Shown in pieces: positions 24,201 through 32,171 of a stretch of DNA of 64,000 nt. Location: NCBI RefSeq assembly GCF_017498545.1, contig NZ_CP071793.1, positions 1,798,001 to 1,862,000 of the forward strand. Reading direction: 5' to 3'. The notes beneath the pieces are model-generated. The model saw only the letters and a program-made list of their open reading frames with translations, did no database searches and was not told the DNA's origin. The translations under genes were made by a program, and so were the position numbers. The DNA is from Sulfidibacter corallicola (GTDB taxonomy: Bacteria; Acidobacteriota; Holophagae; Acanthopleuribacterales; Acanthopleuribacteraceae). Each line of letters starts with the position of its first letter. Position 1 is the first letter of the stretch.

Positions 24201-26412
24201 CGTGTTGGGCCACGATGACGCCGGTAATTTGGATCGGTACCAGGACGAAATCGGTGAGGTTTGGACATTGGACTGGGACGGCGATCTACGACTCACGGCC
24301 GTGACGGACCCGCTCGGTCAGGTCACGGAATTCGGTTACGACGATCGCGGCCACCTCGCCACCCGGCGCTCGCCGAGCGGGGCCCTGTTCCGCGTCGAGG
24401 TCGATGGCAGCGGTGGGCTGGGCAATCTCGTCGATCCCCTGGGCGGGACCTTCACCTGGCAGTACGACGACAGCGGCTTCGTTTCGGAAATCCACGCGCC
24501 AGGCGGCCGCCGCGCGCAATTTCATCGCGATTCGCGCAACCACTTGATCGGGATCACCGATCCCGAGGGGCACCGCTGGGACCTTCCCGTGGACGGTGAG
24601 GGACGCCGCACCGGGTGGCGCGACCCGTTGGGCAACGAAGCGACCATCGAGCGCGACAACCGAAACCTGGTGTCGCGCATCACCCTGCCGGGTGGCATGG
24701 GTTCGATCGACTACACTTATACCGCCAGCGGCTTGCCTACCGGCATCGACCATTCCGACGGGACTTCGCTGTTCCACGTCTACGACGCCACAGGCCGCCC
24801 CTTCCTTGGAACCGGCTACGAAATGGCCTACGATACGCGCCACGACCTGATCGGCAGCAACGGGCTGGAGATCGGTCGCGACGTGGAGGAACGCATTCAA
24901 TCCGTCACCTACGCACCCGGGAAGGTGGTGACCTACACCTACGGCGACCGCGGGCTGCTGACCGGCGTGAGCGATTGGAACGGCGGTTCGATCACCTTCA
25001 CCCACGACGCTGCCGGCCGGCGAACCAGTGCCGTCCGCTCGAACGGGACGACCACCACCTGGGGATTCGATGCGGATGGCCGGGTGACTTCGATCGACGA
25101 CGGCGCCTTGGCCTCGCAGACCCTGACGCGAAACGGGTTGGGCCATGTCACCAACATCGTTCTGGATGTGCCGCAGCCACCGCAAGGAACGGTGCTGAAC
25201 GAGCAATTCGGTTTCGATGCGGCCGGTCAGGTGGTCGCCTACGATTACGACGCCCTCGGTCGGGTCCTGAGCGACGGCACCCGCAGCTACACGTGGGACC
25301 TGGCCGGCAGGCTCACCGAGTTCACGGAGGGATCGACGGTCTCTTTCACCTACGATGCCTTCGGCATGGTGCTCGGCCGCACGGAAGCCGGAAACACCCG
25401 CGAATTCGTGTGGAACTACGCCATGGGCCGGCCCGTGGTCGGCGTGGTCCGAGAAGGGAATGCCGACGTGCGCTACTTCGTGCACGATCCAGCGGGACAT
25501 CTGCTCTACAGCATCGAGGCCGATGGAACCCAGCGACGCTTCCATCACTACGATCACGCCGGCAACACGCTGTTTCTGACCGATGACGGCGGGCTCGTGA
25601 CCGACAGCTACAGTTACACCCCGTTCGGTCGCGTGATCGCCCGTTCCGGGCTGACGGACAATCCCTTCACCTTCGGCGGTGAATTCGGGGTCATGGAACA
25701 GAGCGAAAGCGGGCTCTACTCGATGCGGCGACGCTTTTACGACGCGGGCTCCCGGCGTTTCCTGTCGCGCGATCCCGAGCCCAACCGTTTCCTTCCCGAC
25801 GACACCAATCCCTACCAGTATGCCCGCAACAATCCCTTGTTTTTCGCGGATCCCTCGGGGCTGTTTCCCGAGCCGGTCGGTACCTCCGGTGCGCGCATGA
25901 ACGACACCGCCCTGGGGATTCCCGGTGAGCCCGTGACCATAATGATCGAACCCACTCCGATGCTCCCTGGGCCCCTGATTCAACCGACGGATCGAAGACC
26001 ATCCAGACCCCCCGTGTTGTTCAGGCAGGACAAGGATCCCGGCGAGAATCGAGAGGTGCGAAGCCGAGGCCCGATCCTGATCGATCCCTTGACCGGGGAT
26101 CCCGATATCTCCGGTCCACGTGAGGATCTTCTACTTTGGACCAAGGTACAGGCCAGAAGCGGTGAGATCAGCCAACAGAGGCGCCGTTGGTTGATGCGGG
26201 AACTCCAGGATTCCCATTTGGAACGAGCCGAGAACGCCAATCGGGTGACGATCGGCGACGACTGGCGGAGTATCTACGAATCGGACGGCAGCATCTTGCC
26301 GCCACCCGGGCTTCCGGAGTTGGCGTGGCCTACGCCCATGCAGCCCCCACTCGGTCATCCGGTGGGGATTCTGGAGGGCTCCCGGCTGCAGAGGGAGGAT
26401 CGCCCCAACTGA
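21232..26412 (+). CDS. Large secreted RHS/YD-repeat protein with DUF11 domain
   Basis: This 1726-residue protein has a signal peptide (about 1-20) and a propeller-like N-terminal region (20-310). A DUF11 domain follows (about 320-430; ITKSVADPVADSGETLIYT). A DUF6531-type entry to the RHS barrel is next (about 465-560; NTANGELVLREPGDDRLELS). About 40 YD repeats follow, then the RHS core (about 1480-1550) ending GLYSMRRRFYDAGSRRFLSRDPEPN..NPYQYARNNPLFFADPSG. The 170-residue tail after the core is Pro-rich and charged, and I do not recognise a toxin domain in it. Such proteins build a hollow shell around a C-terminal cargo. The protein may be an adhesin, a polymorphic toxin or a carbohydrate-binding surface protein. 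Confidence 0.88.
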   Translation: MKSLTTMCLVLMVAMPVGAGTLSWQTLNLPTSEQLNGVWLNRTATAGIAVGNAGTVLFFDGADWTLQDAGTTQDLFDCWGTEDGQFAVGGRDLLLHWDGQDWNPLIESFGGLAFAPVYMPPQGGHVYYGRPGFADFFGFWNLDTHSGLAVPVDALPLAFCGDQERLTMVLRNGDVVRFDGETLSILHDDPGGMNFNGAWIPEGHPEILYAATENQVFEYRAGTWTDLGLQTADTLLAVGGFSRFELTAVGFDAGNNGVVWTFDGTDWHEETIPSVGGLIDVSVRARPTGARGGGSSSERTVHSVGEQGGAVSATGTFAGTDLRITKSVADPVADSGETLIYTLHVSNVGTKSAQNVLTSQTLIPSDGVDTGPPAILNGDCTVVNNGRTITCSIPELGPGMTERIDITVQVTGSGILESTALLIGAGLPDHHDGNDRVTCPVHVAPATETNSSCNRINSREHGDPVNTANGELVLREPGDDRLELSGELDLGGPFPLFFRRTYGSALGRDGFLPMPLGPNWSHNFNWRLLRNGDRVFVVTGGGMLVSFTRAGESPWTLEVPRSLGYQLVEHQEGMDLGEPNTGRVFRFDASGRLVRIFDLHGGSHTIEYADGDQRPALVFDGLGRTLFFAYNDDGFLARVTDGSRSLSFSYTDGLLTEATDVLGNVTVYDYDTNHAVTGLLTARHEPMSNTPWTQTFDAEGRVATQTDAFGNLHGFAYDGTTTTVTDPLGLTTEYVHDAGGNLLSFSDASGATVSFAYDAFDRRTSLTSARGKVRTFSYHADHRLAEVTDASGHRTAFTYQNLDFLGMTFPRVATITYPDDRVERRTYDDDGNLVERVDPAQNTTTYLYGSRGLVTRRTAPDGTQTNYFYNPNGTLNRVTVPSGANTDFAHDTFRRLSTVTRGNESRAFDYDAKNRRIGMTDESGNSVSRTYDANDRLTGFLDSLGNGAGYEYDGMNRLTGVRDAENQLTSFDYDERGLLRGKTARDGTSIVLGHDDAGNLDRYQDEIGEVWTLDWDGDLRLTAVTDPLGQVTEFGYDDRGHLATRRSPSGALFRVEVDGSGGLGNLVDPLGGTFTWQYDDSGFVSEIHAPGGRRAQFHRDSRNHLIGITDPEGHRWDLPVDGEGRRTGWRDPLGNEATIERDNRNLVSRITLPGGMGSIDYTYTASGLPTGIDHSDGTSLFHVYDATGRPFLGTGYEMAYDTRHDLIGSNGLEIGRDVEERIQSVTYAPGKVVTYTYGDRGLLTGVSDWNGGSITFTHDAAGRRTSAVRSNGTTTTWGFDADGRVTSIDDGALASQTLTRNGLGHVTNIVLDVPQPPQGTVLNEQFGFDAAGQVVAYDYDALGRVLSDGTRSYTWDLAGRLTEFTEGSTVSFTYDAFGMVLGRTEAGNTREFVWNYAMGRPVVGVVREGNADVRYFVHDPAGHLLYSIEADGTQRRFHHYDHAGNTLFLTDDGGLVTDSYSYTPFGRVIARSGLTDNPFTFGGEFGVMEQSESGLYSMRRRFYDAGSRRFLSRDPEPNRFLPDDTNPYQYARNNPLFFADPSGLFPEPVGTSGARMNDTALGIPGEPVTIMIEPTPMLPGPLIQPTDRRPSRPPVLFRQDKDPGENREVRSRGPILIDPLTGDPDISGPREDLLLWTKVQARSGEISQQRRRWLMRELQDSHLERAENANRVTIGDDWRSIYESDGSILPPPGLPELAWPTPMQPPLGHPVGILEGSRLQREDRPN

Positions 26413-26530
26413 GCCTGCAAAAAATCGCGTTGGCGCCTTCGCCGGTAATCCGTGCATTTCCAGCGAAGGTACCCACCTGGAGCGAGATGCGGGAACGACC
26501 GGAGTCGGCGTGCGTGATTCGGCCGTGATA

Positions 26531-26567
26531 TAACCTTAACTAGGACATCCGACATCCTAGGGGGTTA
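26531..26567 (+). promoter_or_regulatory. Hairpin covering the ribosome-binding site of the 26569 regulator
   Basis: CTAGGA (26540-26545) pairs with TCCTAG (26555-26560), and the outer TAACC (26531-26535) pairs with GGTTA (26563-26567). The AGGGGG Shine-Dalgarno of the GTG start at 26569 lies inside the right arm. Translation could therefore be limited by this fold. Confidence 0.4.
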
Positions 26568-26568
26568 T

Positions 26569-29500
26569 GTGACCACGCCGCTCATGGCCGAAGGCCCTCG
26601 GCTCATGAAGGTTTTCCATTTCGCCGAGTGCGCCTTTTCCACCCGGACGCTGACGCTCTCTCACCGCGGCGAACCGCTGAAGCTGCGTCCGAAGACGGCC
26701 GAGCTGCTGTTTTTTCTGTTGGAGCACCGCGACATCGTGTTGGACAAGGAGACCCTGATTCGCGAGGTCTGGCGCGGTACCGCGGTGACGGAGGACGTGG
26801 TTTTCCAGGGCATTCGCGAGTTGCGCGCGGTGTTGAAACCCTGCTTCGATGCATCGCCCATCAAGACGTTCCCCAAGCGCGGCTATCAATGGGTGGTTCC
26901 GGCCACCTGGGTCGACGATGCGGAGGACCCGTCGCGTTCGGCGCCCACCTCCGCTGATTCCGTTTCTTCGAACTCGTCGATATCCGAACCAGCAGTGGAC
27001 TCACCGGACATCCCGGCGGAACCGGCCGCCTTGCCGAACCAAAATGCCGTGGCTCGGCGGATACCGCGCCCGCTCATGGCGGCCGTGGCGGTAGTCGCCG
27101 TGCTTGCGGTCGGGGCCCTGTGGTTCCGCGGTTTGGAGCGCAAGCCCGAACCGCGCACGCTCGCCGTGCTCTCCTTCAGCAACCTGGACGGTCGAGCCGA
27201 TGCCGATTGGCTGCGCGTCGCCATCCCCGAAATGTTGCGGGCCGAGCTGAGTCAACCGGACCATATCCGAGCCGTATCGGGAGAGCTCGCCGCGCGAGGG
27301 AGCCGCGAATGGATGTCGGAGGAGCAGGGCGCCGCGCCGCGCCAGATTCGCCAAGTGGGCCGCCTGACCGCGAGCGACCTGGTCGTCGGCGGCAGTTACC
27401 TTCATCAGGGCGACGCCTTGCGCATCAACGCCGACCTATACGACCCAATTTCCGGTAAAGCGCTGTTCACGAAGTCCACCACGGGGGACCCCGATCGCTT
27501 TTTGGACATGATTCGCGAGCTGGGCGCGGCCTTGGCCGAAGATTTGGGTGCCGACCCTGAACGCGGCGGTCCTGGTGACGAACCGGATTCGCTTCCCGAC
27601 ACCCGCGAGGCGGCCGAGCATTACGCGCGCGGCCTGGATTTTCTGCATCGCGGCATGCCCCGAGCTGCGGTGGCAACTTTGGAAAAGGCCGTCTCGCTCG
27701 CGCCGCGGTTTCCGATGGCCCACGCTCGCTTGGCGGAGGCCCTGGAGGTCATGGGGCGCGATCAGGCGGCCCGGGACGCCGCCAACCGGGCGTTCCTCTA
27801 TCTCGACGATCTGAATCCGGAAGCACGGCAACGGGTCGAAGGGATGCTGTACACTTCGCTGGGAGATCACGACGCCGCCATCACCACCTACCAAAGGCTC
27901 CACGAACGATTTCCCGACGATACGGAGTTGCGTCACAAGCTGGCGCGCGCGCTCATCCGGGCCGGTCGACCCGCCGAGGTGGCACCGTTCCTGACCGGCA
28001 CCGAGCGCGATTCCGCGACGCTCATGTTCGCCGATCTGCTGCGCGCCGAGGCGGGTTGGGCTCTTTCCGATTTCAAGGCGATGAAACGCTTTGCCAACCA
28101 TGCCACCGTCAAGGCACAACTGGTGGACACGCGCTACTACCTCGGCAAGGGGATGCTGTTGCGTTCGATCGCCGCGCGCAATCTCGGGGAGCTCGACGAG
28201 GCCGATACCGATGCCGTCGGAGCCGAGGCGCTGTTCACCGAGCTGGCCGACGAGGGCGGCAAGGCCCTGGCGATCCTCCAGCGGGCCAACGTGCTGTTGG
28301 CACGGCGGCAGTACCACGAAGCCGATCCGCTGTACGTCGCGGCGGCCGAGATGCTGGATCGGATCGGCTACAAGCGCGAACTGGGTTCGGCCTACAACAA
28401 TCGGGGCAATATCGCCCAGAAACTGCGCGATCTATCCGCGGCAAAAAACCACTACCAACGGGCGCTCGCCCTCTATCGCGAAACCGGCCAGAAGAAGCGT
28501 CAGGCCAACGTCCTGACCAATTTGGCGGCCCTGGCTCGCGTCGAGGGCGCCAACGAAACGGCCCACGATCGCTATGACGAGGCCGTGTACCTCTACAAAT
28601 TGGTGAACGACATGGGCGGCCTCGCCAACGCCCGCGCCAATCAGGGGATATTGTGGGTGCGCATGGGGCGTTTCCCTCAAGCGCGGGAGGCGCTCGAGGA
28701 GGCGGTGACCCATGCGGCCGCCTCGGGGAAACAGGACGCGCTCGGCAATTACCTCTCCAACTTGGCCACGATATGCCGCATGCGGAACGATTTGTTGGCC
28801 TCGACCTCCTATTTGGAACGTGCGGTCGAAACCTACGCCGATCAGGGGAATTCCCGAGCCCTGGCCAAAACCCTGTTACGGTTGGGCGATTTGAGGAACG
28901 AGATGGGGGCGCTCGACGGGGCCCAAACGGCGATCGACCGCGCCCTGGCGATTTACCGCGACGAGAAGATCGCGCTGGGAGTCGCCCTGTCGCACATGCG
29001 GCTCGCCGAAACCGCGCTGTTACGCGGCGACTTCACCCGTTGCCAAACCCTGGTTCGCGAGGTCGAAGCGAGTTTGGCCGCGGAGCCGGAATACAAACCG
29101 GGCTCCATCGAGTTGCAGTTCCTGGTGACGCGGTTGGCCCTCGCAATGGGACGGGACGGCCTGGCGCCCGCCCAGCGAGCGGCCTCGTTGGCCGCCGAAC
29201 AGAAAAAGAAGGCCTACGTGATTCAGTCCCTGGATGCGCTGCGCGCCGCCTACCTCCGGGCCGAGCGATTCGGAGACGCCTTCGCCGTGCAGCGACGACT
29301 CGTCGGGCTGCTTCGTGCCGAGAAGGATCAGTTCCTGGAGCTCGAGACCGAACTCGGTCGAGCCGAACTCCTGTACGAACGGGGAGACCACGAGACCGCC
29401 CTGGGCCTGTTGACGCAAAACCTCCTGGAGGCGAACCGGGCGGGTCGGCTTCCCCTAGCCATCGAATTGGAACTCGTGAAGGGGCGCATTCAAGCCGAAC

Positions 29501-29619
29501 TCGGTGATCGGAACGAGGCCGAGGGCGCTTGGCGACGCGCGCTGGCCAAGGCCGAGCATGCCGGGTTGGCCGGCCATGCCGAACGGGCCCGTCAAGCCTT
29601 GGCGACCCTCGTCGATTGA
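26569..29619 (+). CDS. Winged-helix / transmembrane / TPR regulator (CadC-ToxR-like)
   Basis: The 1016-residue protein has an OmpR/PhoB-type winged helix (about 14-112; RPKTAELLFFLLEHRD, then TEDVVFQGIRELRAVL and FPKRGYQWVVPA). A linker rich in Ser/Pro leads to one membrane span (about 169-187). A FlgO/TolB-like domain (about 195-340; LAVLSFSNLDGRADADWL) and a long TPR array (about 350-1016) follow outside. This is the one-component membrane-regulator layout of CadC and ToxR with a large TPR sensor. Targets are unknown; the downstream gene is a secreted phosphoesterase. The GTG start is closest to AGGGGG; ATGs at 26584 and 26605 are alternatives. Confidence 0.87.
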   Translation: MTTPLMAEGPRLMKVFHFAECAFSTRTLTLSHRGEPLKLRPKTAELLFFLLEHRDIVLDKETLIREVWRGTAVTEDVVFQGIRELRAVLKPCFDASPIKTFPKRGYQWVVPATWVDDAEDPSRSAPTSADSVSSNSSISEPAVDSPDIPAEPAALPNQNAVARRIPRPLMAAVAVVAVLAVGALWFRGLERKPEPRTLAVLSFSNLDGRADADWLRVAIPEMLRAELSQPDHIRAVSGELAARGSREWMSEEQGAAPRQIRQVGRLTASDLVVGGSYLHQGDALRINADLYDPISGKALFTKSTTGDPDRFLDMIRELGAALAEDLGADPERGGPGDEPDSLPDTREAAEHYARGLDFLHRGMPRAAVATLEKAVSLAPRFPMAHARLAEALEVMGRDQAARDAANRAFLYLDDLNPEARQRVEGMLYTSLGDHDAAITTYQRLHERFPDDTELRHKLARALIRAGRPAEVAPFLTGTERDSATLMFADLLRAEAGWALSDFKAMKRFANHATVKAQLVDTRYYLGKGMLLRSIAARNLGELDEADTDAVGAEALFTELADEGGKALAILQRANVLLARRQYHEADPLYVAAAEMLDRIGYKRELGSAYNNRGNIAQKLRDLSAAKNHYQRALALYRETGQKKRQANVLTNLAALARVEGANETAHDRYDEAVYLYKLVNDMGGLANARANQGILWVRMGRFPQAREALEEAVTHAAASGKQDALGNYLSNLATICRMRNDLLASTSYLERAVETYADQGNSRALAKTLLRLGDLRNEMGALDGAQTAIDRALAIYRDEKIALGVALSHMRLAETALLRGDFTRCQTLVREVEASLAAEPEYKPGSIELQFLVTRLALAMGRDGLAPAQRAASLAAEQKKKAYVIQSLDALRAAYLRAERFGDAFAVQRRLVGLLRAEKDQFLELETELGRAELLYERGDHETALGLLTQNLLEANRAGRLPLAIELELVKGRIQAELGDRNEAEGAWRRALAKAEHAGLAGHAERARQALATLVD

Positions 29620-29904
29620 AGATCGGTCGCTCGCAGACTTCTGTTAGCCGACCGCTCGAAACGGCGGTTTATGAGATTTTTGTGAGCTAGACCTCGGTTT
29701 GTTTGACCGAGGCCTGCCATCATGGGCTACATGCCTGATAACCAAAGGTAATCCGACCTCTCGGGTCGAACGCGCTTTGTCCCAATGCTGGCTCTTAATT
29801 GTAACCTATTGAATATAAAACCCTTGTTGGTCGACTGCGTCGCCTGCCCATTCCCAGGGGGTAGCGGCTGGTCACGTCGCCACGGGGATTTGGGGAGGAT
29901 CATC

Positions 29905-32079
29905 GTGCTGCAACGATTTTTCGTGCTCTGGTTCATCGGCTGCGGATGGGCGGTACATGCCGGCGATACGGCTTCGCCGGAACGCGGGTCCGATTCGTTC
30001 TCCTTCGTCGTGTTCGGCGATTTGAATGGCGGTGGCTGTGACCGCAACGATCGAGTGACTCGGTTGGTGGCCGAGATGGCGGCCGAGCCGGATGTCGCCT
30101 TCTTCGTGGGAACCGGGGATTTCATCGACGGGTACGCCAGCGGCGACGGCTCCAACATCTGTTTCGGGGTCGATCCGGTCTCGCGGAACGTCGGCGAAGC
30201 CTGCCCGGGCGACACCCCGGACGGCAACGTCTCCGCGATGTTGGGTCCGATCAAGGATCGCACGCCGCAGTCGGGCCTGGTCGCCTCCTTCTATCCCGTC
30301 ATCGGCAACCACGACGACAACTGGGGAAGCGGCTGGTATCCCGATCCCTGCCAGGGGGGGATCTGCGACCTGTTGGCACCCAACGATCCCGAGGACTTCC
30401 TGAATCACGATCACGGGGACATCTGCACCATGGATCAGGGGCAATCGGCCCATTCCTCCCATTTCTACTACTCGTTTGGCTATCGAAACAGCCTGTTCAT
30501 CGTGCTGCGCCAGAACAACGACTACTTCGGCATGTTGTCGTGCAACGGTCATCCGGGCTACCCCGATTGCGGTTCCTACTGCTCCGATGAATCACTGCGT
30601 GACGATCCCCAGCGCAACGGCTACTGCTACGCCGTGCAGCAATTCGATTGGTTGCGTGCGGAACTCCAGCAGGCGCAAGGCGTTTACGAGCACATCTTCG
30701 TCTTCGCGCACGCCCCGCTGCTCAACAGCGGCACGGGTCACGGACCCACCAGCGGCGCGGTTCACATTCGGGGCCTGTTGGAGGAGTACGGCGTGAAGTT
30801 CTTCTTCAACGGCCACAACCACGCCTACGAGCGCACCTACCCGGTCAATGGCCAAGACGTCGACCGCAACGGCGTCACCTACGTCACGGTCGGCACGGCG
30901 GGCGGTTTGAGCGATGGGGTCAACGGCGATTGGTTCACCGCGGCCACCTACCAGAACTGGACCCATTACGGCGACAGCGGGTATCACGACAAGATGACGA
31001 CCTATTTGAAGATGACCGTGACGGACGATGCCATCCAGGGTGACGTCTACAGCCTGGGCATGGACCAGGTCGTGGATAGCTTCGCCTGGACGTCGTCCTT
31101 TCAGGAGATGGCGGCGCGTTGGCGCGAGTCCCTGCCGCACGGTTCCGCGGAGGATACCAACGGCAACGGGGTGCTCGACGTGGCGGACCTCGTCGCGCTC
31201 ATCAACGGCGATGTGGTTCCCGGTGACGACGGCCCCACGCTCGCGGGCTGCCCGGTCCTGCCGGCGGACAATTGGTGGAACACGCCGATCGACGAAACGC
31301 CGCTTCATCCCAACAGCGCCGCCTACATCGCCCACGTCGGTCCCGATACGTACCTTCATCCGGACTTCGGCACCGTGTGGCAGGGGATCGGTATCGGGAT
31401 TCCCTACAACGTCGTGCCGAATGATCAACCCCAACAGTTCGTCACCTTTCGATGGCCCGAGGAAAGCGATCCCGGTCCCTATCCGATTCCCGACGAGCCA
31501 ATCATCGAGGGCGGCAGCGATCACCACATGCTCATCATGCGTCAGGACGCCTGCCTCCTGTACGAGATGTTCGACGTGGCCCAGAACCAGGACGGAACCT
31601 GGACGGCCGGCAGCGGTGCCATTTGGGACATGAGCCAAAATCAGGTTCGCCCGCAAGGATGGACCAGCGCCGATGCCGCGGGTCTGCCGATCCTGCCCGG
31701 ACTGGTTCGCTACGACGAGGTACACGAGCTGGGCGAAATCAATCACGCCCTGCGGGTGACGTTCTCCCAAATTCAGCGCGGCTACATTCTGCCGGCGACG
31801 CACTCCGACGGCCAGGCCGGCAACGATCCCAACGCCCCGCCGATGGGCCTGCGGTTGCGGCTCAGGGCCGATTTCGACATCTCGGGATTCGACGAGCCGA
31901 TTCAGGTCATTCTGCGCGCGCTGAAAAAGTACGGCCTGTTCGTGGCCGACACGGGCGCGAACCTCTTCCTTTCCGGGGTTCACGACATGCGTTGGGACGA
32001 CGACCAACTGCGGCAGTTGCGCCAGGTCAAGATGTCCGATTTCGAAGCGGTCTACACCGGCGACGTAATTCCCTACTAG
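29905..32079 (+). CDS. Secreted calcineurin-like metallophosphoesterase with dockerin-like motif
   Basis: This 724-residue protein has a signal peptide (about 1-19, ending VHA). The metallophosphoesterase domain (about 32-370) shows the metal ligands VFGDLNGGG, GTGDFIDG, GNHDDN, FAHAP and FNGHNHAYERTYP, typical of purple-acid-phosphatase-like enzymes. A calcium-loop segment DTNGNGVLDVADLVALING follows at about 412-430. A C-terminal domain of about 290 residues begins CPVLPADNWWNTPID; I have seen this only as an uncharacterised extracellular domain. It probably hydrolyses phosphoesters outside the cell. The GTG start has GGAGG six bases upstream; the frame to 29785 adds a non-signal leader. 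Confidence 0.85.
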   Translation: MLQRFFVLWFIGCGWAVHAGDTASPERGSDSFSFVVFGDLNGGGCDRNDRVTRLVAEMAAEPDVAFFVGTGDFIDGYASGDGSNICFGVDPVSRNVGEACPGDTPDGNVSAMLGPIKDRTPQSGLVASFYPVIGNHDDNWGSGWYPDPCQGGICDLLAPNDPEDFLNHDHGDICTMDQGQSAHSSHFYYSFGYRNSLFIVLRQNNDYFGMLSCNGHPGYPDCGSYCSDESLRDDPQRNGYCYAVQQFDWLRAELQQAQGVYEHIFVFAHAPLLNSGTGHGPTSGAVHIRGLLEEYGVKFFFNGHNHAYERTYPVNGQDVDRNGVTYVTVGTAGGLSDGVNGDWFTAATYQNWTHYGDSGYHDKMTTYLKMTVTDDAIQGDVYSLGMDQVVDSFAWTSSFQEMAARWRESLPHGSAEDTNGNGVLDVADLVALINGDVVPGDDGPTLAGCPVLPADNWWNTPIDETPLHPNSAAYIAHVGPDTYLHPDFGTVWQGIGIGIPYNVVPNDQPQQFVTFRWPEESDPGPYPIPDEPIIEGGSDHHMLIMRQDACLLYEMFDVAQNQDGTWTAGSGAIWDMSQNQVRPQGWTSADAAGLPILPGLVRYDEVHELGEINHALRVTFSQIQRGYILPATHSDGQAGNDPNAPPMGLRLRLRADFDISGFDEPIQVILRALKKYGLFVADTGANLFLSGVHDMRWDDDQLRQLRQVKMSDFEAVYTGDVIPY

Positions 32080-32171
32080 TGCCCATCCAGAAACGAAAAG
32101 AACCTGAATACCCAGCGCCCATCCAGAAACGAGGGATCCTAACATTCGAGCTGGTTCGTCTGGATGGGCAC
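32079..32171. repeat. Palindromic repeat, family B
   Basis: GTGCCCATCCAG (32079-32090) and CTGGATGGGCAC (32160-32171) form a perfect 12-bp inverted repeat. Between them lies a further direct copy, CGCCCATCCAGAAACG, at about 32116-32131. It begins within the stop region of the phosphoesterase gene and may end its transcript. Confidence 0.7.

Noticed and set aside
21091-24213. 1040-codon open frame on the minus strand
   Set aside because: It is fully antisense to the RHS gene. Its peptide is a repetitive mirror of the YD repeats with no signal, domain or ribosome site.
24286-25983. 565-codon minus-strand frame inside the RHS gene
   Set aside because: It is an antisense shadow of the RHS repeats; no domain recognised.
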